Below are positions 1 to 8,032 of a stretch of DNA of 64,000 bases, piece by piece. Source of the stretch: Herbiconiux flava. GTDB lineage: Bacteria; Actinomycetota; Actinomycetes; Actinomycetales; Microbacteriaceae. Under the pieces are notes generated by a model that made no database searches, had not been told where the DNA came from, and saw only the letters and a program-made list of their open reading frames with translations. Position 1 is the stretch's first letter; each line of letters begins with the position of its first letter. Position numbers and translations under genes: made by a program. The stretch spans positions 1,922,001-1,986,000 of the forward strand of contig NZ_JACCBM010000001.1 of assembly GCF_013409865.1 (NCBI RefSeq), given 5' to 3'.

Positions 1-32
1 GTTCTTCCGCACCCTTGGTCGCGGAGGTACAC

Positions 33-392
33 ATGAAGGCGAAAGACGAACTGGGCCACCGCGGTGAGGGCATCGCGGCCGAGCACCTGACCGGCATCGG
101 CATGCAGGTGGTGCAGCGCAACTGGCGCTGTGCGACCGGTGAGATCGACATCGTGGCGAGCGACGGGCCCACGCTCGTCATCGTCGAGGTGAAGACACGC
201 ACCTCGGAGGCCTACGGGCATCCGTTCGAGGCGGTCACGCCCGCGAAGCTCCGACGCCTGCATCTGCTGGCCGCGGCGTACATCGCGGCCGTTCACCCGG
301 GGCGTCGGATGCCGTTCCGCATCGACGTGGTCGGCGTCATCTGGCCGACGCACGGCGAACCGAGCGTGCAGCACCTCCGGGAGGTGCACTGA
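33..392 (+). CDS. yraN: YraN family protein (UPF0102), nuclease-like fold
   Basis: Encodes 119 residues if started at the ATG at 33, which has GGAGG at 23-27; an upstream in-frame TTG at 15 lacks such a site. The protein carries the small PD-(D/E)xK-type core of the UPF0102 family: GEIDI (E37, D39) followed by VEVKTR (E52, K54), the expected spacing for a metal-dependent nuclease fold. The biochemical role of the family is not settled; a link to DNA processing is inferred from its steady position before yifB and dprA. Its TGA overlaps the yifB ATG by one base, so the two are translationally coupled. Length is normal for the family. The gene is complete but its promoter lies outside the window. 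Confidence 0.93.
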   Translation: MKAKDELGHRGEGIAAEHLTGIGMQVVQRNWRCATGEIDIVASDGPTLVIVEVKTRTSEAYGHPFEAVTPAKLRRLHLLAAAYIAAVHPGRRMPFRIDVVGVIWPTHGEPSVQHLREVH

Positions 393-1924
393 TGGTGGCG
401 CGCACGCTGTCGGTGGCGCTGCTCGGCATGAGCGGGGCCGTCGTCGAGGTCGAGGCGCACATCGCCGACGCGATCCCGGGGTTCCAGCTGATCGGGCTGC
501 CCGACGCAGCGCTGTCGGATGCGAAAGACCGGGTGCGCGCGGCCGCCGCCAACGACGGCTGCGCGCTCCCGGCGAAGAAGATCGTCGTGAACCTCTCGCC
601 GGCGTCGCTGCCGAAGCAGGGGTCGACCTACGACCTCGCCATCGCGGTGGCGGTTCTCGCCGCAGAAGGGGTCATCGCGGCGTCGGCGATCGGCTCGGTG
701 GTGCACCTCGGCGAGCTGAGCCTGGACGGCCGCGTGCGGCCGATGCAGGGCGCGCTGCCCGCGATCGTCGCGGCTCGGGCGGCCGGGTACCGGTGCTTCG
801 TCGTGCCGGCCGGCAACGCCGCCGAGGCGCTGCTCGTGCCCGATGTCGAGATCGTCACGGTCGCCTCCCTGCGGGAGGCCCTCATCCACCACGGTGCCGT
901 GCTCGTGCCGACCTCTGTCGACCCGCTGATGCTCCCCGCGGCTTCCGTGCCGCCGCCGCCCGACGGCGACCTGGCCGACGTGGTGGGCAACGCCGACGCC
1001 GTCGAGGCGCTCGTGGTGGCGGCGGCCGGCGGGCACCATCTGCTCATGCTCGGCCCGCCCGGGGCGGGCAAGACGATGCTCGCGCAGCGGTTGCCGGCGC
1101 TCCTGCCCGACCTCGACGCGGAGCAGTCGCTCGTCGTCACCTCGGTGTCGTCGCTCGCCGGCCGGCCCTTGAACGGCCTGATCACGCGCCCGCCGCTGGA
1201 GAGCCCGCACCACACCTCGTCGGCCGCGGCCCTCGTGGGCGGGGGCTCGAAGGTCATCCGTCCGGGTGCCGCCGCGCGCGCGGCCCACGGCATCCTGTTC
1301 CTCGACGAGGCGCCCGAGTTCCCGTCGTCGGTGCTGGATGCGCTGCGGCAGCCGCTCGAGTCGGGCACGATCGTCATCCACCGGGCCAGCACGACGGCGC
1401 ACTTCCCGGGCCGCTTCCAGCTCGTGCTGGCCGCGAACCCGTGCCCCTGCGGCCAGTACGGTGCGGGTGACGTGCCCTGCACCTGCTCGCCGCTGTCGCG
1501 CAGGCGCTACCTCGGCCGCCTCTCGGGCCCGCTGCTCGACCGCGTCGACCTGCAGCTGCGGGTCAACCGCGTCACCACCTCGGCGGTGCGGATGACCGAT
1601 GACGACCTCCCGCGCACCACCACCGCCTCGGCCCGGGCCCGCGTCGAGAACGCGCGCGCCGTGGCCCGCGCCCGCCTCTCGGGCACGCCGTGGAAGACGA
1701 ACGCCGAGGTGCCGGGCGCCTGGCTCCGTTCCCGCCCCCGCCGCCTCCCACCCGCCACCTCGGGGCCCATCGACCGCGCCCTCGAACGCGGCACCCTCAC
1801 GATGCGCGGCTACGACCGCGTGCTCCGTGTCGCCTGGACCCTCGCCGACCTCGACGCCGTGCCGACCCCGACGCCCGACCACGTCGGCTGGGCGCTCTTC
1901 CTGCGGAAGTCGGTCTCGGCATGA
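392..1924 (+). CDS. yifB: YifB/ComM family Mg-chelatase-like AAA+ ATPase
   Basis: A 510-residue ATPase. The N-terminal part (about 1-170) is the ChlI-like domain with the typical GFQLIGLPDAA segment; Walker A is GPPGAGKT at 221-228, Walker B is HGILFLDEAPEF near 295-305. A cysteine cluster (NPCPCGQYG then PCTCS) just after the ATPase core is typical of YifB and may bind metal. Family members (ComM) act as hexameric helicases that promote branch migration when foreign DNA is integrated. It is coupled to yraN upstream (1-bp overlap) and dprA downstream (ATGA overlap), so a role in natural transformation or recombination is the natural reading. Length is normal. Confidence 0.96.
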   Translation: MVARTLSVALLGMSGAVVEVEAHIADAIPGFQLIGLPDAALSDAKDRVRAAAANDGCALPAKKIVVNLSPASLPKQGSTYDLAIAVAVLAAEGVIAASAIGSVVHLGELSLDGRVRPMQGALPAIVAARAAGYRCFVVPAGNAAEALLVPDVEIVTVASLREALIHHGAVLVPTSVDPLMLPAASVPPPPDGDLADVVGNADAVEALVVAAAGGHHLLMLGPPGAGKTMLAQRLPALLPDLDAEQSLVVTSVSSLAGRPLNGLITRPPLESPHHTSSAAALVGGGSKVIRPGAAARAAHGILFLDEAPEFPSSVLDALRQPLESGTIVIHRASTTAHFPGRFQLVLAANPCPCGQYGAGDVPCTCSPLSRRRYLGRLSGPLLDRVDLQLRVNRVTTSAVRMTDDDLPRTTTASARARVENARAVARARLSGTPWKTNAEVPGAWLRSRPRRLPPATSGPIDRALERGTLTMRGYDRVLRVAWTLADLDAVPTPTPDHVGWALFLRKSVSA

Positions 1925-3561
1925 TGCTCTTCGGCCTCGACCGCTCCCTCGTCCTCGCGCTGGCGCGCGCCGTCATGGTGCCGCCGTCCGGCCCCGGCAC
2001 CCCGCGGCCGTCCGGCCTCGCCACTCAGCGGCCGTCCGGCCCCGCCACCCAGCGGCCGCACGGCCCCGGCACACTGCCGACTGCCGTGCCCGCTGCTCCA
2101 CTGACCGGTGACGAATGGTCATCGACTCCACCGTCTCCGTCGTCTCCGTCGGATACGTCGGACGACTTCAGCTCGGAGGAGGCCTCTGCCGCACACGTGT
2201 TCGCATCGGCTGCCTGGTCGGGCATCGCTGAACCGGGCGACTCGGTCGCCGGCCTCGTCGTGGCGGCGCTCGGGGCCGACCGCGCCCTCACGATGCTCAT
2301 CGACCGCTCCGAGCCCGCGCAGTGGCTTGCGGCGCTAGGCGCGGAGGGCTCCGATTCCGATCAGGCGGGTGGCGACGTCGGACAGGTGGGCGTGACGGTC
2401 GAGGTGATCGCGGCAGCACTCGAGCGGTGGCGACCGAGGGTGGTGTCGCGGGTCGTGGTGGGGTCACTGCGGTCGGCAGCACGGTTCGAGGCGCGGCTGC
2501 TCACCCCCGTGCATCCGCTCTGGCCGGAGGGCTGCCGCGACCTCGATCTCCACGCGCCGCACGCGCTCTGGGTGCGGGGGAACGTCCGGGCCGTCGATCA
2601 TCCGGGCGGTGGCATCGCCATCGTCGGGTCCCGCGACGCCACGAACTACGGCGAGCACGTCGCGATGGAGCTGTCGGCGGGCGTGAGCGACCGCGGCTTC
2701 TCGGTCGTCTCCGGCGGCGCCTACGGCATCGACGGCATGGCCCATCGGGCGGCGCTCGTCAGCGGCGGCACCACGGTGGCGCTCCTGGCCGGCGGTGTCG
2801 ATCGCCTGTACCCGGCGGCCCACCACGACCTGCTGCTCCGCATCGCCGCCCGCGGCGCCCTCGTCTCCGAGCTCCCCTGCGGAGCCTCGCCCACCAAGTG
2901 GCGCTTCCTGCAGCGCAACCGCCTCATCGCTGCCATCACCCGCGCGACGGTGGTCGTCGAGGCGGGCCACCGCTCCGGATCCCTCAACACCGCCGGTCAC
3001 GCTGCAGCCCTCGGCCGGCCCCTCGGGGCCGTCCCCGGCCCGGTCACGAGCGTCACCTCGGCGGGCTGCCACCGCCTCCTCCGCGAGTACGACGCGACCT
3101 GCGTCACGACCCCGGCCGACGTCGTCGAACTCGTCCTCGGCCCCACCACCGACCGCCCGTCCCTGCTCGACCCGCCCCCGCCCCGGTCGTCAGGATCGGT
3201 GGTGCCCAGCTCGCCCGAGTCAGTGCTGCCCGGGTCGGCTGGTTCACCCATGCGAGCGGGCGCGGTCTCCGATGACGTGAGCCCGGAGGCGCCCGGCGTC
3301 ACGGATCCGTCGACCACGAGCGGGGACGCGGACACGCCGGCGGCGGAGGCCGCGTCGAGCGGGGCCGGCACATCGGCGGCCGACGACGGTGCCGAGATAC
3401 GGGTGCTCGACGCGCTCACCCGGAGGTCACGCCGCACGCCGAGTGACGTCGCCGTGCGTGCCGGACTGTCGGTGCGGGCGGTGGAGGCGGCGCTCGGCAT
3501 CCTGCTGCTCGAGGGCCGCGTCGAGGAGACCGAGACCGGCTGGCGCCGCAGCCGCACCTGA
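1921..3561 (+). CDS. dprA: DNA-processing protein DprA, extended form
   Basis: A 546-residue DprA/Smf homologue that loads RecA on incoming single-stranded DNA. The start is the ATG at 1921, overlapping the yifB stop (ATGA); the frame is open upstream but that part only shadows yifB. The Rossmann core begins near residue 235 (GSRDATNYGEH), with the diagnostic GGAYGIDGMAHRAAL near 265 and the PTKWRFLQRNRLIAA and EAGHRSGSLNTAGHA blocks following. A winged-helix tail sits at about 490-546. It is long for the family (usually 300-400): extra sequence lies at residues 22-60 (Pro/Ser/Gly repeats encoded by a 24-bp minisatellite) and in a Ser/Pro/Ala-rich linker at about 415-485. Both additions look disordered; the catalytic-fold core is intact. 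Confidence 0.95.
   Translation: MMLFGLDRSLVLALARAVMVPPSGPGTPRPSGLATQRPSGPATQRPHGPGTLPTAVPAAPLTGDEWSSTPPSPSSPSDTSDDFSSEEASAAHVFASAAWSGIAEPGDSVAGLVVAALGADRALTMLIDRSEPAQWLAALGAEGSDSDQAGGDVGQVGVTVEVIAAALERWRPRVVSRVVVGSLRSAARFEARLLTPVHPLWPEGCRDLDLHAPHALWVRGNVRAVDHPGGGIAIVGSRDATNYGEHVAMELSAGVSDRGFSVVSGGAYGIDGMAHRAALVSGGTTVALLAGGVDRLYPAAHHDLLLRIAARGALVSELPCGASPTKWRFLQRNRLIAAITRATVVVEAGHRSGSLNTAGHAAALGRPLGAVPGPVTSVTSAGCHRLLREYDATCVTTPADVVELVLGPTTDRPSLLDPPPPRSSGSVVPSSPESVLPGSAGSPMRAGAVSDDVSPEAPGVTDPSTTSGDADTPAAEAASSGAGTSAADDGAEIRVLDALTRRSRRTPSDVAVRAGLSVRAVEAALGILLLEGRVEETETGWRRSRT
1984..2079 (+). repeat. in-frame 24-bp minisatellite inside dprA
   Basis: Four head-to-tail 24-bp units start at 1984, 2008, 2032 and 2056. 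Units 1-3 begin CCGTCCGGCC and differ at only a few bases; unit 4 is more diverged. Because 24 is a multiple of three the array encodes an eight-residue repeat (PSGPGTPR, PSGLATQR, PSGPATQR, PHGPGTLP) at codons 22-53 without breaking the frame. Confidence 0.92.
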
Positions 3562-3694
3562 CCTTCCCAGCGTCTGAGCCTTGCCGAATGAATGATCTCG
3601 CAGCCGGCCCGGTCGCATAGGCGCAGGTGCACCGCGAAAGAAGATTCGGCGGTGGCGCGCCCATAGTGGCCTCGCTACCCACGTGCGGGCGGCG

Positions 3695-3736
3695 GTGAGG
3701 CCGGGGGAGGCGCAGGTGAGGCCGGGGGAGGCGCGG
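3695..3736 (+). repeat. two 21-bp direct repeats upstream of the phosphodiesterase gene
   Basis: Two tandem 21-bp copies (3695-3715 and 3716-3736), both beginning GTGAGGCCGGGGGAGGCGC and differing only near the end. They lie in the 222-bp spacer between dprA and the phosphodiesterase gene, which otherwise holds no recognisable gene, and add to a purine-rich (GGGGAGG) run that reaches the start codon at 3784. Confidence 0.85.
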
Positions 3737-3783
3737 GCGTGGTGGGGGAGGCGGGGGACCGGTGGGGCTGGGAGGATGGGGGC

Positions 3784-4680
3784 ATGGGTCAGTACGGGGT
3801 GCCGGAGCACACGATCGTTCATATCAGCGACACGCATTTCCTGGCGGGGGAGCGGGCGCTCTACGGCGCCGTCGACACCGACGCCGGGCTGACGCAGGCA
3901 CTGCGGCAGTTGGAGGGGTCGGGGATGCAGCCCGAGCTGCTGGTGTTCACGGGGGACATCGCCGACCTGGGGGAGGAGGACGCGTATCGGCGGATCCGGG
4001 GGATCGTCGAGCCGGCCGCCGAACGGATGGGCGCGAAGGTTCTGTGGGTGATGGGCAACCACGACGACCGGGCGCGGCTGCGGGTCGAGCTGCTCGATGA
4101 GGTGGCCGCGACGGAGCCGGTTGTCGCGAGCATCCGCCTGGGTGGACTGCGGGTCATCGCGCTCGACACGAGCGTGCCCGGGTATCACCACGGGGAGCTG
4201 TCGGCCGAGCAGCTGGAGTGGCTGCGGGCCGAGCTGGCCGAGCCGGCTCCCGAGGGGACGGTGCTGGCGCTGCATCATCCGCCGATCCCGACGACGATCC
4301 CGCTGATGCCGATCCTCGAGCTGCAGCGGCAGGACGAGCTCGCCGCGGTGATCCGGGGGAGCGACGTGCGAGCGGTGCTCGGCGGGCACCTGCACTACTC
4401 GACGCACAGCACGTTCGCGGGGGTGCCGGTGTCGGTGGCCGCGGCCACCTGCTACACGATGGACATGGTGGCGCCGCGGGGACGCCTGGTCGGGCTCGGG
4501 GGCGGGCAGTCGTTCTCGATCGTGCAGGTCTACGACGACCGGATCGTGCACTCGATGGTTCCGGTCGGGGAGTTCCCGGTGGTGTCCGGGTTCGACAACG
4601 CCTTCGTCGACCGGCTGGCCGAGCTGCCAGCCGACGAGCAGCTCGAGGCCTTCTCGAAGCACGTCGCGCCGCCGGCCTGA
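3784..4680 (+). CDS. class III cyclic-nucleotide phosphodiesterase, Rv0805/CpdA-like
   Basis: A 298-residue metallophosphoesterase. All five metal-binding blocks are present: ISDTHF (residues 14-19), FTGDIAD, MGNHDD, LALHHPP and GGHLHYSTH. The sequence around them (for example LYGAVD, WVMGNHDDRA, LDTSVPGYHHGE, LALHHPPIP, SVAAATCYT) closely follows my recollection of mycobacterial Rv0805, a dinuclear-metal phosphodiesterase acting on 2',3'- and 3',5'-cyclic nucleotides. Substrate here is inferred. The ATG at 3784 is preceded by GGGAGGATGGGGGC, which can be read as a ribosome binding site or as a -10-like GAGGAT six bases before a leaderless start. It sits alone between dprA and xerC and is probably a short transcription unit. 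Confidence 0.93.
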   Translation: MGQYGVPEHTIVHISDTHFLAGERALYGAVDTDAGLTQALRQLEGSGMQPELLVFTGDIADLGEEDAYRRIRGIVEPAAERMGAKVLWVMGNHDDRARLRVELLDEVAATEPVVASIRLGGLRVIALDTSVPGYHHGELSAEQLEWLRAELAEPAPEGTVLALHHPPIPTTIPLMPILELQRQDELAAVIRGSDVRAVLGGHLHYSTHSTFAGVPVSVAAATCYTMDMVAPRGRLVGLGGGQSFSIVQVYDDRIVHSMVPVGEFPVVSGFDNAFVDRLAELPADEQLEAFSKHVAPPA

Positions 4681-6170
4681 CGAACCCGGTCGGCCCCGAC
4701 AGGCGCGGCCGCGGCGGGCGGCGTGGGGAGGGCTGGCGCTGCATGAGGCGGTGCATGCTGGGGGGATGGTCGGGATCGGCGAGGCGCGGGAGGGGTATGC
4801 GCGCTACCTGCGGCTCGAGCGGGGGTACTCCGAGCACACCGTCCGCGCCTACGGGGCCGACCTGGGCGATCTGGAGCGGTTCGCCGGAGCGCGCGGAGTG
4901 CAGGACGTCGGGCAGCTCGACCTCGAGGTGTACCGCGACTGGCTGTGGGAGGCGTCGCAGCGGGAGCTCGCCAAGGCGACGCTCGCGCGGCGGGCCGCGA
5001 CCGCCAAGACGTTCTCGGCGTGGCTGCGACAGACCGGGCTGACGGAGGTCGACGCGGCGGTGCGGCTGCGGGCGCCGAAGCCCGACCGGTCGCTGCCCCG
5101 GGTGCTGAGCGACGACTCGATGGGCGCGGTGCTGCAGACCCTGCAGGAGCGCGCCGCCGAGGGTGATCCCGGCGCGCTGAGAGACGTCGCCGTCGTCGAG
5201 CTGCTGTACGCGTCGGCGCTCCGCGTCTCCGAGCTCGTGGGCATCGACGTCGACGACCTCGACCTCGACCGGCGCACCGTGCGCGTGGTGGGCAAGGGCT
5301 CGAAGGAGCGGATCGTGCCCTTCGGCAGACCCGCCCAGCTCGCGCTGAGCGACTACCTCGCGCGGGCGCGCCGGCCGTTGCTGGAGAGAAGTCAGAAGAC
5401 GCAGAAGGGAGCCCTGTTCCTCGGCTCCCGCGGCGGCCGGCTCGGCACGCGCGCCGTCTACCAGCTCGTGGCCGCGCTGCTCGAGTCGGTGCCGGGGAGC
5501 GGGCCCGCGGGCCCGCACGCCCTGCGGCACACGGCGGCGACGCACCTGCTCGACGGGGGTGCCGATCTGAGGGCGGTGCAGGAGATGCTCGGCCACGCGA
5601 GCCTCGGCACGACCCAGATCTACACGCACGTGAGCGTGGAGCGGCTGCGGTCGTCGTACAAGGCGGCCCACCCCAGGGCCTGAAGTCGACTGAAGGCAGC
5701 AGCACCGCCCGCGGGATGCCGCCGAGCAGCAGTCGCGGGTTGACGTACTCGCCCGCGATCCGCACGCCGAGGTGCAGGCAGTGCGATCCGCAGTGCCCGC
5801 CCGATGAGGCCGTGCCGAGAGGCCGGCCGCGGGCGACGGGGGAGCCGACGGTGAGTCCCGGGGCCGCGACGACGGGTTCGAGCGAGGAGCGCACTCCGTC
5901 GCCGTGGTCGAGGGCGACGAGCATCCGGTCGCCCACCGTGCCCGCGAAGGCCACGACCCCGTCAGCCGGTGCCAGGACCGTGAGCCCTGGGGAGGCGACC
6001 AGGTCGATGCCCCGGTGGCCCGCCCCGTACCGGTGCGGCGGCGCCACGAACTCGCTCGCCACGACGTGCGCGACGAGCGGCCACGACCACCGCGCACCGG
6101 GTGACGACGGTGCGAGGGGGAGCGCGAGGAAGCCGAGGACGAGGACCAGCAGCACAGGCATGCCGAGCAT
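4530..6170 (-). CDS. M23 family peptidoglycan metallopeptidase with no stop at its expected end
   Basis: Only 6170 down to about 5694 looks like real coding sequence: a hydrophobic signal segment (MPVLLVLVLGFLALPLA), then an M23 domain with HRGIDL (HxxxD zinc ligands), AFAGTV, and GHCGSHCLHLGVR, the actinobacterial variant of the C-terminal His motif, ending PRAVLLP at about 5694. Homologues usually end close to here. Instead the frame stays open antisense through the whole of xerC to a TAG at 4530, which would give about 546 residues. That extension is Arg/Ala/Pro-rich and looks like a GC-rich shadow of xerC. Either the stop was lost or a base is missing near 5690. The start could also be ATG 6161 or, less likely, 6260. 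A secreted cell-wall endopeptidase next to rpsB is a common actinobacterial arrangement. Confidence 0.6.
   Translation of the reverse strand: MLGMPVLLVLVLGFLALPLAPSSPGARWSWPLVAHVVASEFVAPPHRYGAGHRGIDLVASPGLTVLAPADGVVAFAGTVGDRMLVALDHGDGVRSSLEPVVAAPGLTVGSPVARGRPLGTASSGGHCGSHCLHLGVRIAGEYVNPRLLLGGIPRAVLLPSVDFRPWGGPPCTTTAAAPRSRACRSGSCRGSRGRASPAPPSDRHPRRAGASPPCAAGRAGPRARSPAPTRAARPRAGRRRACRAGRRGSRGTGLPSASSDFSPATAGAPARGSRSARAGRVCRRARSAPSSPCPPRARCAGRGRGRRRRCPRARRRGAPTRTAARRRRRLSARRDHPRRRAPAGSAAPRPSSRRSAPGAATGRASAPAAAPPRRPPSARSVAATPRTSWRSRPAARASPWRAPAATPPTASRGTPRGRAARRPALRALRRTAPDRPGRPRRRGRCARSTPARAAGSAHTPPAPRRSRPSPQHAPPHAAPALPTPPAAAAPVGADRVRQAGGATCFEKASSCSSAGSSASRSTKALSNPDTTGNSPTGTIECTIRSS
4754..4759 (+). 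promoter_or_regulatory. candidate -10 element, leaderless xerC
   Basis: CATGCT ends six bases before the ATG at 4766 and only G residues lie between. The spacing matches ten other leaderless-type starts in the window; this hexamer is among the weaker ones. Confidence 0.4.
4766..5683 (+). CDS. xerC: tyrosine recombinase XerC
   Basis: A 305-residue site-specific recombinase that, with XerD, resolves chromosome dimers at dif during division. The N-terminal SAM-like core-binding domain spans about 5-95; the catalytic domain follows. All catalytic residues are visible: R153 (ASALRVSEL), K177 (GKGSKER), H251 and R254 (HALRHTAATHLL), H277 (LGHASL) and nucleophile Y286 (IYTHVS). I chose ATG 4766 over the GTG at 4751 because the extra five residues are not family-like and the -10-like CATGCT spacing suits 4766. 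The 3' end faces the M23 peptidase gene, whose open frame runs through xerC on the other strand. Position after dprA is typical for actinobacteria. Confidence 0.94.
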   Translation: MVGIGEAREGYARYLRLERGYSEHTVRAYGADLGDLERFAGARGVQDVGQLDLEVYRDWLWEASQRELAKATLARRAATAKTFSAWLRQTGLTEVDAAVRLRAPKPDRSLPRVLSDDSMGAVLQTLQERAAEGDPGALRDVAVVELLYASALRVSELVGIDVDDLDLDRRTVRVVGKGSKERIVPFGRPAQLALSDYLARARRPLLERSQKTQKGALFLGSRGGRLGTRAVYQLVAALLESVPGSGPAGPHALRHTAATHLLDGGADLRAVQEMLGHASLGTTQIYTHVSVERLRSSYKAAHPRA

Positions 6171-6345
6171 CCTGTCGACCGCACGCGGCGGCCACGTGCC
6201 CACGACGGTTTCTGCGAACAGAGGAAGCTGCTCCGACAGCTGTGCAGGACGAGACGCCAAGACGCCTGAACCGTGCCAGGATCGGAGGGCGGGTCATGCC
6301 GGCCGACGATGTCCGGCACCCGGTACGTGCGAGGGAGTGTGTGTG

Positions 6346-7839
6346 ATGACGAATCAGAGTGCGGGCAGCGGAACCGACCACGCGACCGAGAGGAAGCTCC
6401 GTCGCAAGGTGATCGCCCTGTCGATCGCAGCGGCCCTCGGCGGCTTCCTGTTCGGCTTCGACTCCTCCGTGATCAACGGAGCGGTGAAGGCGATCGAGGA
6501 GGACTTCGACCTCGGCAGCCTGCCGCTGCTCAGCGGCTTCACGGTGGCGAGCGCGCTGCTCGGCTGCGCGATCGGCGCCTACTTCGCCGGCCGCCTCGCC
6601 GACCGCATCGGGCGCATCCCGGTGATGCTCATCGGCGCCGGCCTCTTCCTCGTCTCCTCGATCGGCTCGGGCTTCGCCTTCGCGGTCTGGGACCTCATCG
6701 CCTGGCGCGTGATCGGCGGCCTCGGCATCGGCATCGCCAGCGTGATCGCCCCGGCGTACATCGCCGAGATCGCGCCGAAGGCCGTACGCGGCGCCTTGGG
6801 CAGCCTGCAGCAGCTCGCCATCACGCTCGGCATCTTCGCGGCGCTGCTCTCCGACACCCTGCTGCAGGGCGCGGCCGGCGGCCCGAACGAGCCGCTCTGG
6901 TTCGACCAGGACGCCTGGCGCTGGATGTTCATCGTCTGCGCCATCCCCGCCATCGTCTACGGCGTGCTCGCCTGGCGCCTGCCCGAGTCACCGCGCTACC
7001 TCGCCGGCAAGGGCCGCAAGGAGGACGCGCGCAAGGTGCTCGCGAGCGTGGTCCCGGCCAACGAGGTCGACGGCGCGCTCGAGGAGATCGAGACGTCGCT
7101 CCGCGAGGACAAGGAGAACGCCCGCACCGCGAGCCTCCGCGGCAAGATGTTCGGTCTGCTGCCCGTGGTCTGGGTGGGCATCCTGCTGTCGATGTTCCAG
7201 CAGCTGGTCGGCATCAACGTCATCTTCTACTACAGCACCAGCCTGTGGAGCTCGGTCGGCTTCGACACCTCGAACTCCGGCACCAGCTTCACCATCTCGG
7301 TCGTGACGAGCATCATCAACGTGCTGGTGACCTTCGTGGCCATCTTCTTCGTCGACAAGGTGGGCCGCCGCCCGCTGCTGCTCACCGGTTCGGCCGGCAT
7401 GGTGGTCTCGCTCGGCGTGATGGCCCTGGCGTTCTCGCAGGCCGTCGTCACCGACGGTGCCCCGCAGCTGCCCGGCGCCTGGGGCCCGATCGCGCTGGTC
7501 GGCGCGAACCTGTTCGTCATCTTCTTCGGTGCGACGTGGGGCCCGATCGTGTGGGTGCTGCTCGGCGAGATCTTCCCGAACCGCATCCGTGGCCGCGCGC
7601 TCGGCATCGCCGCCGCCGCCCAGTGGCTGACGAACTTCGCCATCACCGAGACCTTCCCGGCGCTGTCGAGCTTCTCGCTCGCCTTCACCTACGGGCTCTA
7701 CACGTTCTTCGCGCTGGTGAGCTTCTTCTTCGTCTTCTTCGCCGTTCCCGAGACGAAGGGCCGCTCGCTCGAGAGCATGGACAGCCTGAAGGTCGTGCGG
7801 AAGAACAGCAAGGAAGCGGTCGACGCCCGGAAGGCCTAG
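6346..7839 (+). CDS. MFS sugar porter (XylE/GlcP-like proton symporter)
   Basis: A 497-residue, twelve-helix major facilitator of the sugar porter family. Visible signatures are GFLFGFDSSVINGA in helix 1, GRLADRIGRIPVM in loop 2-3, LPESPRYLAGKGR at the end of helix 6, QQLVGINVIFYYS in helix 7, VDKVGRRPLLLTG in loop 8-9 and the final VPETKGRSLE; these are the diagnostic sugar-porter motifs. The sugar (probably a hexose or pentose) cannot be told from sequence. The ATG at 6346 has GAGGGAG at 6331-6337; the adjacent GTG 6343 is possible. The gene lies between the M23 peptidase and rpsB, where many relatives have none, so it may be a lineage insertion. Confidence 0.94.
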   Translation: MTNQSAGSGTDHATERKLRRKVIALSIAAALGGFLFGFDSSVINGAVKAIEEDFDLGSLPLLSGFTVASALLGCAIGAYFAGRLADRIGRIPVMLIGAGLFLVSSIGSGFAFAVWDLIAWRVIGGLGIGIASVIAPAYIAEIAPKAVRGALGSLQQLAITLGIFAALLSDTLLQGAAGGPNEPLWFDQDAWRWMFIVCAIPAIVYGVLAWRLPESPRYLAGKGRKEDARKVLASVVPANEVDGALEEIETSLREDKENARTASLRGKMFGLLPVVWVGILLSMFQQLVGINVIFYYSTSLWSSVGFDTSNSGTSFTISVVTSIINVLVTFVAIFFVDKVGRRPLLLTGSAGMVVSLGVMALAFSQAVVTDGAPQLPGAWGPIALVGANLFVIFFGATWGPIVWVLLGEIFPNRIRGRALGIAAAAQWLTNFAITETFPALSSFSLAFTYGLYTFFALVSFFFVFFAVPETKGRSLESMDSLKVVRKNSKEAVDARKA

Positions 7840-7868
7840 CCGCCCGGAACGCACAGCCGGCACGGTGG

Positions 7869-7874
7869 TATAGT
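7869..7874 (+). promoter_or_regulatory. candidate -10 element for rpsB
   Basis: TATAGT sits in the 193-bp spacer before rpsB and would start an mRNA leader of roughly 150 nt. No clear -35 is visible at 16-18 bp. Confidence 0.45.
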
Positions 7875-7882
7875 TCTCGGAG

Positions 7883-7901
7883 CACCCCGCTCGTCGGGGT
7901 G
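7883..7901 (+). promoter_or_regulatory. hairpin at the start of the rpsB leader
   Basis: A perfect 7-bp stem (CACCCCG / CGGGGTG) with a five-base loop lies just downstream of the TATAGT element, near the 5' end of the expected rpsB leader. Ribosomal protein S2 commonly represses its own mRNA, so this leader is a candidate autoregulatory site; that function is inferred. Confidence 0.4.
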
Positions 7902-8032
7902 ACTTCGCGTGCCCTCGAGGCAGCAGCATCCGATCGGTCCCACCGTGAACACGGGCGGGCCGGATGCGCGCCGGGCACCAGGATCCACGGCCATCGTCGT
8001 GGAGCAAACCGAGAACAGAAGGAGTACGGCAC

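Noticed and set aside
1984..2079. CRISPR-like array in dprA
   Set aside because: Units are contiguous 24-mers with no spacers and lie inside a coding frame; a minisatellite.
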